A stretch of 36,667 bases of DNA from Xanthobacteraceae bacterium (GTDB taxonomy: Bacteria; Pseudomonadota; Alphaproteobacteria; Rhizobiales; Xanthobacteraceae): NCBI GenBank assembly GCA_030038995.1, contig JASHQS010000077.1:1-36667 (forward strand), in the 5' to 3' direction. A program made the translations under genes and the position numbers. The notes under the pieces are model-generated. The model saw only the letters and a list, made by a program, of their open reading frames with translations. It was not told where the DNA came from and did no database searches. Below, piece by piece: positions 6,611-15,411 of the stretch (its first letter is position 1; each line of letters starts with the position of its first letter).

Positions 6611-9319
6611 CTATGCGGCCTGCCCCACCGACAGGTCGCCGTAGCAGCGGTCGAAGTCGATCTCGGACGCCGGCCCCGGCCGCTTGAACAGGAAACCCTG
6701 CAGCGAGGTGACGCCGGCGAGCCGCAGCAGCCGATATTGCTCCACCGTCTCCACGCCCTCGGCGGTGGTCTGGATATCCAGGCTTTGCGCCAGCGTGAGC
6801 GTTGCCGAAATGATGGCGGCGCACTCGCTGCGCCTGGTCATGTTCTGCGTGAACGACTTGTCGATCTTGATGCGGTCGAACGGGAACTTCGCCAACTGGC
6901 TGAGCGACGAATAGCCGGTGCCGAAATCGTCGAGCACGATGGTGATGCCGAGCGCCTTGAACTGGCGCAGCGCCGGCAGGCATTCGGCCGCCGACTCGAT
7001 GAGCGCCGTCTCGGTGATTTCCAGCTCCAGCCGCTCGGGGCGCAGGCCGGCATCGACCAGGGCGTGCGTCACCACGTCCGCGAGATCGGTCTTGCGGAAC
7101 TGCACCAGCGACAGATTGACTGCGACTTTGACCGCCGCCGGCCACTTGACCGCTTCGGCGCAGGCCGTACGCAGCACCCAATCGCCGATCGGCGCGATCA
7201 GGCCGGTTTCCTCGGCGAGCGGAATGAACAGGTCGGGCGCGATCAAACCCTCGGTCGGATGCCGCCACCGCACCAGCGCCTCGACGCTGCAGATACGGCG
7301 CGTCTTGGCGTCGATGATCGGCTGGTAGTGCAGTTCCAGCTCGCCCTGCTGGATGGCGCGGCGCAGATCGCCTTCGATCTCCTGGCGGGCGCTGGCGACT
7401 TCGCTCATTTCCGGAGCGAAGAAGCAATAGCCGTTACGTCCGGCCGACTTGGCGCGATAGAGCGCGAGATCCGCCATTTTCAACAAGCTCTCGGAGCCGG
7501 TGCCGTGCTCCGGCGCCAACGCGATGCCGATGCTGGCGCCGATTCCGATATCGGCGCCATCGACGGCAAACGGCCGGCCCAGCAGGGCGATGACGCGCTC
7601 CGCCAGCGACCTTGCGGCGTCGCGCTGATCGGCTTCGCCGGCCTGAATGATGGCGAACTCGTCGCCGCCGAGGCGCGCCAGCACGTCGGTCTCGCGCAGC
7701 AGCGATTTCAGCCGCGTCGCCACTTCGATCAGCAAAGTGTCGCCGGCGGCGTGGCCGAGCGTATCGTTGACCTGCTTGAAGCGGTCGAGGTCGAGGAGCA
7801 GGACCGTGAACGGCTCGTTGCGGCGGCGCTGGCGCGCGGCGGCTTCATCGATCTTCTGCGCCAAGGCGGCGCGGTTGGCGAGCCCGGTCAGGGCGTCGTG
7901 GTGCGCCAGGAAGGCGATGCGCTGTTCGGCTTTCTTGCGTTCCGTGACGTCCTCGATCACCGCGATCAGATACTTCGCCTCGGCCTGGCTGTTCCTGATG
8001 ACGATGCGCGCGGTCGCCTGCATGCGCTGCCCGAGCCGCGGCATGTCGATCTCGATCTCGCTGTAGCTGACACGGTCGCCGCTCGCGATCGATTCGGTGT
8101 CGGCGTCGTTGATGCTCTTGGCGTTGCGCTGGCGGTGAATGTCGAAAACGGTGCGGCCGAGAAGCTCGCTGCGCGGCTCGCCGAGCATGGCCTCGAAGGC
8201 GCGATTGACCAGAATGAACCGGCGCGTCGCGGCGTCCTTGACGACCACCGCCACCGGAATGTTCTCGATGATCGAATCGAGGAACTTCCGGGTTTCGTCC
8301 AGCGACTGCTTGGAGCTCTCGAGCTCCGTCGCGGTGGCCAGCATGCGCGCCTGCCGGCTGGCGCCGAGGATGACGACGATCAGCACCAGCAAGCTCAGCG
8401 TAACGCCCGCCAGCACGTATTTGCGCGCTATCGCGCCCGCGTGCTGAAAAATGTCGTCCCTTGCCAGGCCGACCACCGCGATCAGCGGCACTCCGGAGAG
8501 CTGCCGATAGGACATCAGCCTCGGCACGCCATCGAATCGCGCGGCGCTTCCCGGACTATTCCAGTAACTGCCTTGCGGTCCTTGCCGCAGATGGCGCAGC
8601 AGCGGCGATTGCGACGCCGACCGACCGGGCAACCTGCGCGTCGCCGGATCGGGACCGGCGCGGGCGCGCAGCACGCCGTCGCTGCCGACCAGCGCAACGA
8701 CGCCGCGGCGGCCGAGGTCGAGCGAGCTGAAAAAGTCCTCGAGCCGGGCGACGTCGATGGCGCACGACACCGTGCCGGCGAAGCTTCCGTCAGGCGCGCT
8801 GAGCCGCCGGTTGAACTCCATGGAGAGCTTTCCGGTGACCTGCCCGATGAGCGGCACGCTGATATAGAGCCGATCCGCCGCGGCGTCGCGCTGAACCGCG
8901 AATGGCGCGCGGTCGCCGACATAAGCCGGGTGGGAAAGCGGCCCGCGGCTCGATTGCCGGACGAAACCGTCGGCGCCGGTAATGGAGAATTGCACGGCGA
9001 GGCTGTTGTTCGACTGGGTCTCGGCGGTCCAACGCCCGATATCGAAGTGCTGCGGATCGGTCTGATAGGCGCGCCGCAGCGACAGCAACGCATCGTCGGT
9101 TTCCTCGACGACCCGCCGGACAAATTCCTCGAGCACGCGATCGAGATTGCCGCTTTGGCGGACCGCGTCCTGGTAGGCGCGCTCGTTCTCCTGCGCGGCG
9201 AGCAGATAAATGCCGCCCCAAACGACCACCAGCACCGCGACTCCCAGATAGGTCGTGGTCTGTCGGAATGCCGCAAGCCATTTGGTCATGTCTGGCAGTT
9301 CGGCGCCGGCGCCGCTCAC
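6611..9319 (-). CDS. Membrane sensor with PAS, GGDEF and EAL domains (cyclic di-GMP turnover)
   Basis: A 902-residue inner-membrane protein. A helix at about 22-43 and another at 300-325 flank an extracytoplasmic sensor region of dCache type (WTAETQSNNSLAVQF... AIDVARLEDFF). Then follow a PAS domain (about 335-460), a GGDEF domain with an intact GGDEF at 551-555 and a product-inhibition site RETD five residues before it, and an EAL domain (EAL at 680-682, then ITETAL, DDFGTGYSSLS, KIDKSF and AEGVET). The catalytic residues of both halves look present, so it may both make and break cyclic di-GMP, with the input domain deciding which. The start is a GTG at 9317-9319 behind AGGAAC; an ATG at 9289 is also possible. 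It reads towards the protease gene at a 110-base distance. Confidence 0.94.
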   Translation of the reverse strand: MSGAGAELPDMTKWLAAFRQTTTYLGVAVLVVVWGGIYLLAAQENERAYQDAVRQSGNLDRVLEEFVRRVVEETDDALLSLRRAYQTDPQHFDIGRWTAETQSNNSLAVQFSITGADGFVRQSSRGPLSHPAYVGDRAPFAVQRDAAADRLYISVPLIGQVTGKLSMEFNRRLSAPDGSFAGTVSCAIDVARLEDFFSSLDLGRRGVVALVGSDGVLRARAGPDPATRRLPGRSASQSPLLRHLRQGPQGSYWNSPGSAARFDGVPRLMSYRQLSGVPLIAVVGLARDDIFQHAGAIARKYVLAGVTLSLLVLIVVILGASRQARMLATATELESSKQSLDETRKFLDSIIENIPVAVVVKDAATRRFILVNRAFEAMLGEPRSELLGRTVFDIHRQRNAKSINDADTESIASGDRVSYSEIEIDMPRLGQRMQATARIVIRNSQAEAKYLIAVIEDVTERKKAEQRIAFLAHHDALTGLANRAALAQKIDEAAARQRRRNEPFTVLLLDLDRFKQVNDTLGHAAGDTLLIEVATRLKSLLRETDVLARLGGDEFAIIQAGEADQRDAARSLAERVIALLGRPFAVDGADIGIGASIGIALAPEHGTGSESLLKMADLALYRAKSAGRNGYCFFAPEMSEVASARQEIEGDLRRAIQQGELELHYQPIIDAKTRRICSVEALVRWRHPTEGLIAPDLFIPLAEETGLIAPIGDWVLRTACAEAVKWPAAVKVAVNLSLVQFRKTDLADVVTHALVDAGLRPERLELEITETALIESAAECLPALRQFKALGITIVLDDFGTGYSSLSQLAKFPFDRIKIDKSFTQNMTRRSECAAIISATLTLAQSLDIQTTAEGVETVEQYRLLRLAGVTSLQGFLFKRPGPASEIDFDRCYGDLSVGQAA

Positions 9320-9643
9320 GCATCAAGTTCCTGGTGTTTGGCATATCTTTGTTACTTTGTGGTTGTAGAGAACGGCGCTGCGGCGAAACAATTCGCTAAC
9401 CTTTATTGCGCCTTACCGAAGGTTGCCGCCGCATCGACCGCGGTGCGACCCTGCGCTGTCCGATTGCCGCAACCAAGGCCGCAAGTGAGCCGGTCGTGCC
9501 GCCGGCTGTCGTGACCGCAACGGCGGTGCGGCGCCGCCATGCGGCTTCGATCCAGGCGCGCCGCATGCGGACAAATCACAGTAGCCAACGCTCGCCGGAT
9601 CGTTACGCTTGCACGAGCGATTCGATTCGCTTTCGGGAGCGTC
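9320..9643. other. Intergenic region between divergent genes
   Basis: This gap separates the GGDEF/EAL gene (minus) from a small secreted-protein gene (plus). It must hold both promoters, but I see no convincing -35/-10 pair, hairpin with a T run, or repeat. Frames that run through it have no coding character. Confidence 0.5.
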
Positions 9644-9976
9644 ATGCGGCGGCAGGTTTCATCGATGCTGATGGGCGCCGCTCTGTTGAGTTGCGCTACG
9701 GCAGCTTACGCCGCCAACCCGGTCGAGTGGCGCTATTGCATCGCGCCAGAGCCCGCTCGGCACGCCATCTACCTGTCGCCGGTTTTCGCCAGCGCCGCGT
9801 CAATGGACACGATCGAGAGCGCTTTTGCGCGCGCGCTCGATGGCGCGCGCGTCCAGTACGAGGCGGTGCAGTGCCCGCGCGGCGATGCCGATGCCATAGC
9901 ATCGATGCGCCAGCATGCCATCGACTTTAACGAGAGGGCCGGCAATCGCGTGGTGCAATTCGATTGGACGCCGTAA
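9644..9976 (+). CDS. Small exported protein of unknown function
   Basis: A 110-residue protein with a signal peptide (MRRQVSSMLMGAALLSCATAAYA, likely cut before ANPVEW). The mature part of about 87 residues has two Cys (WRYCIAP and VQCPRGD) that could form a disulfide in the periplasm. I do not recognise the family. The ATG at 9644 was chosen because GGGAGCG lies just before it and the signal peptide starts there; the longer frame from 9539 adds Arg-rich residues without meaning. It converges with miaA, ending 44 bases from the miaA stop. Confidence 0.65.
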   Translation: MRRQVSSMLMGAALLSCATAAYAANPVEWRYCIAPEPARHAIYLSPVFASAASMDTIESAFARALDGARVQYEAVQCPRGDADAIASMRQHAIDFNERAGNRVVQFDWTP

Positions 9977-10020
9977 CGCAGCACTGCGCCGCACTCGACT
10001 GCTGCGTAAGCCTTGCCGCG

Positions 10021-10950
10021 TCAGGCCGATAGATCGCGCAATTGCGCCTCGATCGCCGCCAACGCATGGTCCGGCTCGACCCAGGCGAAATCGGGCAACT
10101 GGTTGCGGAACCAGGTGGCCTGGCGCTTGGTGTATTGGCGGGTGTCGCGCTTGGCTTCGGCCACCGCCTGATCGAGCGCCAACTCGCCGGCAAGATGCCG
10201 GATCAGCCACGGCACGCCGTGCGCCTTCATGGCCGGCAGCGCCGGATCGAGCCGGCGCGCCGCCAGCGCCCGCACCTCGTCGAGCGCGCCGGCCGCCATC
10301 ATGGCGTCGAAGCGCGCGTTGATGCGGCGCAACAGCTCGTCGCGGTCGGGCGTCAGAAAAATTTTCGCTGCGCGCGCGGCGTCGAGCCCGGGCGGCGTGT
10401 TGGCCTCGTGCCAGTCGATGAGCGAGCGGCCGGTAGCCAGGACCACTTCGAGGGCGCGCGCGATGCGGGCACGGTCGCCCGGCATCAGCCGCGCCGCCGC
10501 GGCCGGATCGCGCCATTTCAGCTCGGCATGCAGCGCGGCGACGCCGTCGCTGTCGAGCCGCGCGCGCACCTCGTCGCGAATTTCCGGCGGGACCGGCGGC
10601 ACCGCGGCCAGCCCGCGGGTGAGCGCGCTGAAATAAAGCCCGGTGCCGCCGACCAGGATCGCGGTCTGCGCGGTGCGCGCCGTCACCGCGAGCGCCGCCG
10701 CGGCCGCCTCGCACCAGCGGCCGACGGAGTAATTCTCGGCGGCATCGACGTGGCCGTAGAGGCGATGCGGCACGCGCCGCTCGTCCTCGACGCTCGGCCG
10801 CGCCGTGATGATGCGCAGGTCGCGGTAGACCTGCATCGAATCGGCATTGATGACGACGCTGCCCAGCTTTTCGGCCAGCGTCATCGCCAGCGCCGATTTG
10901 CCGCTCGCGGTCGGGCCGGCAATGAGGACGATCTGCTCCGAACTGCTCAC
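10021..10950 (-). CDS. miaA: tRNA dimethylallyltransferase
   Basis: The 309-residue MiaA transfers the dimethylallyl group to adenosine 37 of tRNAs that read codons starting with U. The P-loop is at the N-terminus ([13 protein letters not shown], residues 9-21), followed by [12 protein letters not shown], the PHRLYGHVD segment, [10 protein letters not shown] and the [16 protein letters not shown] motif near the C-terminus that contacts tRNA. Length and motif order are normal. The start is a GTG (10948-10950) with no clear ribosome site, but no other start is in frame upstream. In related genomes miaA lies between degP and ilvI, as here. The neighbour at 11046 is divergent, with 95 bases between. 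Confidence 0.97.
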   Translation of the reverse strand: MSSSEQIVLIAGPTASGKSALAMTLAEKLGSVVINADSMQVYRDLRIITARPSVEDERRVPHRLYGHVDAAENYSVGRWCEAAAAALAVTARTAQTAILVGGTGLYFSALTRGLAAVPPVPPEIRDEVRARLDSDGVAALHAELKWRDPAAAARLMPGDRARIARALEVVLATGRSLIDWHEANTPPGLDAARAAKIFLTPDRDELLRRINARFDAMMAAGALDEVRALAARRLDPALPAMKAHGVPWLIRHLAGELALDQAVAEAKRDTRQYTKRQATWFRNQLPDFAWVEPDHALAAIEAQLRDLSA

Positions 10951-11045
10951 GGGGTTGACGTAATGCGTTTTAGCGCGAATTAAAACGCCACGCCGGGAAC
11001 AATAACACCGCGTGAGGGCTGCGCCGATTCGATGAACGAGGTCAC

Positions 11046-12263
11046 TTGACCCTGATAAAACCCTTCCGCGCGCTGCGGCCGGCGCCGGGGCGTGCCGCCG
11101 AAATCTTGGCGCCGCCCTATGACGTGCTGTCGAGCGCCGAAGCGCGCGCGCGCGCCGAAGCTAGGCCGTGGAGCTTTTTGCACGTCTCCAAGGCGGAGAT
11201 CGATCTGGCGCCGTCGACGGATCCGTACGCTGCGGCGGTCTACGCCAAGGCGGCCGAAAATCTGCGCGCCATGACCGCTGCCGGCGTGCTGATGCGCGAT
11301 GCCAAGCCTTGCTATTACGTGTACCGGCTGACGCGGCGCGGCCGCTGCCAAACCGGCCTCGCCGCCGTCGCTTCGCTCGGCGCCTACGCCGCAAATCGCA
11401 TCCGCAAGCACGAGCTGACCTCGCCCGCCAAGGAGGACGACCGCGTGCGCCAGATCGACGCGGTCAACGCCCAGACCGGGCCCGTAATGCTCGCCTATCC
11501 GGCGGCGCCGCAACTCGATGCGATCCTGGCGCAAGCCGCCGCCGGCACCGCCGCGGTGGACGTCACTGCCGACGACGGCGTGCGTCACCAGCTCTGGGTG
11601 ATCGACGACGATGCGGCGATTACCGGCTTCACGCACGGCGTCGACGCTTTGCCGGCGCTCTACATCGCCGACGGCCATCATCGCTCGGCGGCGGCGCTGC
11701 GCGTCGCGCAGGCGCGCGGCGGCGATGGCCCGCACCGCTATTTCCTGGCGGTATTGTTTCCGCAAGGCGAGATGACCATCCTCGGCTACAATCGCGTGCT
11801 GCGCGATCTGAACGGGCGCAGCCCCGAAAAGCTGCTCGCCGAGCTGCGTGACAAATACACGGTCGAGCCGAGCGACACGCCGGTGCATCCGGCGCGCGCG
11901 AATGAAATCGGCATGGTGCTCGGCGGTCGCTGGTATCGGCTCGTGCTGCGCGCCGCGCCGCAATCCGCCGACCCGATCGAGCGGCTGCCGATCACGCCGC
12001 TGACGCGCAACGTCATCGCGCCGATTTTCGGAATTACCGATCCGCGCACCGACAAGCGCATCGATTTCGTCGGCGGCGGCCGCGGCCTTGCAGAGCTGGA
12101 ACGCCTGGTCGGATCGGGCCAAATGGCGGCGGCGTTCGCGCTCTATCCGACGCAGATGCAAGACCTGATGGCGGTCGCCGACGCCGGCGCGATCATGCCG
12201 CCGAAATCGACCTGGTTCGAGCCCAAGCTCGCCGACGGCATGGTGAGCCACGTGTTGGATTAA
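11046..12263 (+). CDS. DUF1015 family protein
   Basis: The 405-residue protein carries the conserved blocks of DUF1015: APPYDV near residue 23, [20 protein letters not shown] near 120, the hallmark ADGHHR near 215, and YPTQ with [19 protein letters not shown] at the C-terminus. The biochemical role of the family is not settled to my knowledge. Links with serine metabolism have been suggested from gene neighbourhood and from likeness to ParB-type serine kinases; that is not shown here. The start is TTG (11046-11048), supported by GAGG five bases upstream. It lies between miaA and degP on the opposite strand, a slot often held by serB in relatives, and ends just before a hairpin array shared with degP. 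Confidence 0.9.
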   Translation: MTLIKPFRALRPAPGRAAEILAPPYDVLSSAEARARAEARPWSFLHVSKAEIDLAPSTDPYAAAVYAKAAENLRAMTAAGVLMRDAKPCYYVYRLTRRGRCQTGLAAVASLGAYAANRIRKHELTSPAKEDDRVRQIDAVNAQTGPVMLAYPAAPQLDAILAQAAAGTAAVDVTADDGVRHQLWVIDDDAAITGFTHGVDALPALYIADGHHRSAAALRVAQARGGDGPHRYFLAVLFPQGEMTILGYNRVLRDLNGRSPEKLLAELRDKYTVEPSDTPVHPARANEIGMVLGGRWYRLVLRAAPQSADPIERLPITPLTRNVIAPIFGITDPRTDKRIDFVGGGRGLAELERLVGSGQMAAAFALYPTQMQDLMAVADAGAIMPPKSTWFEPKLADGMVSHVLD

Positions 12264-12279
12264 GGAGCTAGCTGAAATC

Positions 12280-12346
12280 GCGAATGGCGAAGTAGCGAAT
12301 GGCGAATGGCAGCGCTATTCGCTATTCGCCACTCGCTATTCGCTCT
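12280..12346. repeat. Hairpin array of seven-base words between convergent genes
   Basis: Left arm gcgaatg-gcgaagta-gcgaatg-gcgaatg and right arm gctattc-gctattc-gccactc-gctattc are made of the word gcgaatR and its complement. They fold into a stem of about 30 bp with G-U pairs and one bulge. It fills the gap between the stop codons of the DUF1015 gene and degP, where a two-way terminator would be expected. Confidence 0.75.
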
Positions 12347-13843
12347 CTACTGCAAGCTCAGCGCCACGAAGCGCGTCTCGCCGTCGCCGTTGGCGACCAG
12401 CAGCACGGCGACCTTCTTGCCCTGCTGCTTCAGATCGTCGACGCGTTTCTGCAGATCGGCCGGCGTATTGACCGCCTGGTATTGCACTTCGGCGATCACG
12501 TCGCCCGGCGCCAAATGCTTGTCGGGCGCGTCGTTCGCCGCATTCGGATCGACGCCGGTGACGAGCACACCCTTGACGTTGTCGCGGATCTTGAAGCGCC
12601 GGCGCAGGTCGTTTGTCAGGCTCGACAATTCGAGACCGAGCGTCTTCTGCACCACGGATTTTTCCGGCGGCGGGTTGTCCTTCTTGTCGCCCGTCGACGC
12701 CACCTTCACGTCCTCCTTGAGGCGGCCGATCGTCACCTTGTGGGTCTCCTCCTTGCCCTTGCGGATGACGACGACGTCGACCTCCTTGCCGACCGGCGTG
12801 TCGGCGACGATGCGCGGCAGGTCGCGCATCTCCTTGATGTCGTGGCCGTCGAACTTCACCACGACGTCGCCGGGCTCGATGCCGGCGGGCTTGGCCGGCC
12901 CCTTGTCGTCGACGCCGGCGACCAGCGCGCCGCGCGCCGCGCCGAGATTGAGGCTTTCCGCGAGCTCGTCGGTCACCTCCTGGATGCGCACGCCGAGCCA
13001 GCCGCGGCGCGCCTCGCCGTATTTTTGCAGCTGATCGATGACCGGTATCGCACTATCGGATGGAATGGCGAAGCCGATGCCGATCGAGCCGCCGGACGGC
13101 GAGATGATCGCGGTGTTGATGCCGATCACTTCGCCGTCGAGATTGAACAGCGGGCCGCCCGAATTGCCGCGATTGATGGCGGCGTCGGTCTGAATGTAGT
13201 TGTCGTACGGACCCGAATTGATGTCGCGGTTGCGCGCCGAGACGATGCCGGCGGTCACGGTGCCGCCCAGGCTGAACGGGTTGCCGATCGCGATCACCCA
13301 TTCGCCGAGCCGCAGCTTGTCGGAATTGCCGAACTTGACCGCGTGCAGCGGCTTGTCGGCATGGACGCGCAACAGCGCGAGGTCGCTCTTTGAGTCCTTG
13401 CCGACCACCTCGGCCTTGAGCTTGGTGCCGTCGTTGAGGATCACGTTGATCTCGTCGGCGTCGGCGATGACGTGATTGTTGGTCACCACCAGGCCGGACG
13501 GATCGATGATGAAGCCGGAGCCGAGCGAGTTGATGCGGCGCGGCTCGTCCTGGTCCGGGTCGCCCTGGCCGCGATGATGCTTGAAAAAATCCTCGAAGAA
13601 TTTTTCCATCGGCGATCCGGGCGGCAGATCCGGCAGATTGCCGATGTGCGAATCGATCTTCTGCGAGGTCGACACGTTGACCACCGCGTCGATGACCTGC
13701 TCGGCAACGTCGGCGATGTTCTCCGGTCCGCGCGCCGTGGCGGGCCGCGCCGGCAGAACCGCGACGATGGCGGCAAACACCGCGATCGCCGCCTGGTAGC
13801 GGGCGAGACCGAACCATAGGCGGACATCGACATAGCGAGACAT
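12347..13843 (-). CDS. degP: Periplasmic serine protease/chaperone, DegP (Do) type
   Basis: A 498-residue HtrA-family protease. The N-terminus has a signal sequence or anchor (residues 12-38). The protease domain has the full triad H124 (TNNHVI), D154 (KSDLALL) and S228 (RGNSGGPL), and two PDZ domains follow (about 285-375 and 400-495, the first starting RRGWLGVRIQEV). It degrades or refolds misfolded envelope proteins. It is the last gene of a minus-strand set behind hflC and DUF2065, about 300 bases downstream of DUF2065, with AGGAG before the ATG at 13841-13843. The neighbourhood with HflK/HflC, which modulate FtsH, makes this a protein quality-control locus. Confidence 0.96.
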   Translation of the reverse strand: MSRYVDVRLWFGLARYQAAIAVFAAIVAVLPARPATARGPENIADVAEQVIDAVVNVSTSQKIDSHIGNLPDLPPGSPMEKFFEDFFKHHRGQGDPDQDEPRRINSLGSGFIIDPSGLVVTNNHVIADADEINVILNDGTKLKAEVVGKDSKSDLALLRVHADKPLHAVKFGNSDKLRLGEWVIAIGNPFSLGGTVTAGIVSARNRDINSGPYDNYIQTDAAINRGNSGGPLFNLDGEVIGINTAIISPSGGSIGIGFAIPSDSAIPVIDQLQKYGEARRGWLGVRIQEVTDELAESLNLGAARGALVAGVDDKGPAKPAGIEPGDVVVKFDGHDIKEMRDLPRIVADTPVGKEVDVVVIRKGKEETHKVTIGRLKEDVKVASTGDKKDNPPPEKSVVQKTLGLELSSLTNDLRRRFKIRDNVKGVLVTGVDPNAANDAPDKHLAPGDVIAEVQYQAVNTPADLQKRVDDLKQQGKKVAVLLVANGDGETRFVALSLQ

Positions 13844-14010
13844 GGCTGTCAGCGCTCCTGAAATTCCTGGCTCTAGCGATAAGTGCGCCCGGTGCGTCTA
13901 CGACGCAAGGGAATAACCGGCCGTTCAGGTCATAGTGAACCGCATTTTTGGGGCGGAAAAGCGACCCAGCCCGGCCGGCTGCGCCGATCCAGCTGCGCTA
14001 ATCAAGGGCT
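13844..14010. other. Intergenic region upstream of degP
   Basis: About 170 bases lie between the degP start and repeat copy C. They should contain the degP promoter if degP has its own. I see no clear -35/-10 pair and no heat-shock-type element that I would defend. Confidence 0.4.
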
Positions 14011-14137
14011 CTGTTTCCCGGATGCGGTGCAGCGCGAAGCGGTGCAGCGCTGATCCTGGATCGTTGCAAACTCCGGGCCTATGAAGGCCCGGGTGTGCAG
14101 CGCACCACTTCGTGCCGCGCTGCGCCCGGGAAACGGA
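14011..14137 (-). repeat. Shorter diverged copy (C) of the palindromic repeat, inverted
   Basis: It begins ctgtttcccggatgcggtgc and ends gcgcccgggaaacggag, matching the complement of the core of copies A and B. It lacks the outer cataggcgct ends, and its centre differs (tccgggcctatgaaggcccgg in place of the A/B centre). It lies between DUF2065 and degP. Confidence 0.7.
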
Positions 14138-14151
14138 GCTGTTTTCCGAAC

Positions 14152-14337
14152 TCAGCCGCGGACGAACCAGACGATCAGCACGCCGACCAGCGCCGAAACA
14201 ACGCCGCCGATCCGCAGCGGACCGTCCGGGGTGGCCAAAGCCGCGGCCATGGCGCGTTTGGCGCTCGCCGGAAAGGCGGCGAGGCAGATGCCCTCGATCG
14301 CAAACAACAGGCCGAGCGCGGCAAGGAAATCGGACAT
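14152..14337 (-). CDS. DUF2065 family small membrane protein
   Basis: A 61-residue protein with two hydrophobic helices (residues 4-24 and 41-59) joined by an Ala/Lys/Arg loop. Sequence and position after hflC fit DUF2065 (YjeT-like) proteins, which are typically encoded beside hflKC. The function is not known; an inner-membrane location is expected. AGGGGG precedes the ATG at 14335-14337. The hflC stop is about 50 bases upstream on the same strand, so it is probably in the same transcript. Confidence 0.85.
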   Translation of the reverse strand: MSDFLAALGLLFAIEGICLAAFPASAKRAMAAALATPDGPLRIGGVVSALVGVLIVWFVRG

Positions 14338-14388
14338 GAACCGCGCCCCCTGATGACGCCCGGCGACTGGCGGAACTTTACTTGAACT

Positions 14389-15411
14389 TTACTTGCCGGG
14401 CGCCGGCGCGGTCGCCGCGGCGCGGCTGTCGGCTTCGCCGAGCGTTGGGACCGGAATGCGGGCCTGCGCGCCGGTTTTGGCCGGGGCCGTGGAGCCGCCC
14501 CCGGCCTGCAGCGGTCCGCGGCCCGCCGGATCGCCGAAATAGCGGAAGAAGTCGGAATCCGGCCCAAGCACCAGGTTGGTGTCGTCCTTTTGCATGCTGC
14601 GTTCGTAGGCCTGCATGGAGCGGTAGAAGGCGAAGAAGCCCGGGTCCTGGCTATAGGCTTCGGCGAAGATGCGGTTGCGCTGGGCGTCGCCCTGGCCGCG
14701 GATCGTTTCGGACTGCTGATTGGCGTCGGCGATGATGACGGTGACGTCGCGGTCGGCCTTGGCCTTGATCTCCTGGCTCTTCTGGCTGCCCTCGGCGCGG
14801 AACTCGGCCGCTTCGCGCTGCCGCTCGGTCTTCATGCGTGCATAGACCGCCTCGCTGTTCTTGAGCGGCAGGTCGGCACGGCGGATGCGGGCGTCGACGA
14901 CTTCGATGCCGAATTGCCGCGCATCGTGGTCGAGCTGGTTGCGCATCTGCACCATCAGGTCTTCGCGCTTGTTGCGCACCACGTCGTCGATCGTGGCGTC
15001 GCCGAGCACACGCCGCAGCGCCGAGTCGAGCAGGATGCCGAGCTGCGCATCGGCACCGGCCGGACCGACCGACTGATAATATTTCAGCGGGTCGGTGATG
15101 CGGTAGCGGGCGAAGGCATCGACCACCAGGCGCTCGCCGACTTCGGCGGCGCTCGATTGGTCCTGGCTCTGTACGTTGACTTCCTGCGCCTGCGATTCGA
15201 TGGCGCGGATGCGCTTGTCGACATAGATGACGCTGTCGATGAACGGCACTTTGACGTTGAGCCCGGGCTGGGTAATGACGCGCACCGGCTTGCCGAGCCG
15301 CACCACCAGCGCCTGGCTGGTCTGATCGACGGTGAAGAAGGTGCCGTAGCCGACGATGATCGCCAGCACAACGATGACGGCGAGCGCGCCGCCGGTCAGG
15401 CTCAGCCTCAT
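14389..15411 (-). CDS. hflC: Membrane protease modulator HflC
   Basis: The 340-residue HflC has one N-terminal membrane helix (about 8-28), an SPFH/Band 7 domain (FFTVDQTSQALVVRLGKPVRV onward) and a long charged helical part. With HflK it forms a large inner-membrane assembly around the FtsH protease and restrains its action on membrane proteins. The C-terminal tail is Pro/Ala-rich. Its start overlaps the hflK stop by four bases (ATGA at 15408-15411), which indicates coupled translation. A perfect tandem copy of the 11-mer gaactttactt spans the stop codon. Confidence 0.96.
   Translation of the reverse strand: MRLSLTGGALAVIVVLAIIVGYGTFFTVDQTSQALVVRLGKPVRVITQPGLNVKVPFIDSVIYVDKRIRAIESQAQEVNVQSQDQSSAAEVGERLVVDAFARYRITDPLKYYQSVGPAGADAQLGILLDSALRRVLGDATIDDVVRNKREDLMVQMRNQLDHDARQFGIEVVDARIRRADLPLKNSEAVYARMKTERQREAAEFRAEGSQKSQEIKAKADRDVTVIIADANQQSETIRGQGDAQRNRIFAEAYSQDPGFFAFYRSMQAYERSMQKDDTNLVLGPDSDFFRYFGDPAGRGPLQAGGGSTAPAKTGAQARIPVPTLGEADSRAAATAPAPGK

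Noticed and set aside
5370-7427. One 685-codon gene joining the protease with upstream sequence
   Set aside because: The first 300 codons are an out-of-frame reading of the EAL domain; signal peptide and ribosome site put the true start near 6500.
6596-9514. A 972-codon open frame opposite the GGDEF/EAL gene
   Set aside because: No domain, composition of a shadow frame; the minus strand has intact GGDEF and EAL motifs.
12280-12346. CRISPR-like array
   Set aside because: Words of seven bases with no unique spacers; the units face each other as a hairpin. The same holds for the arrays near 20400, 20700 and 21400, and no cas gene is near.
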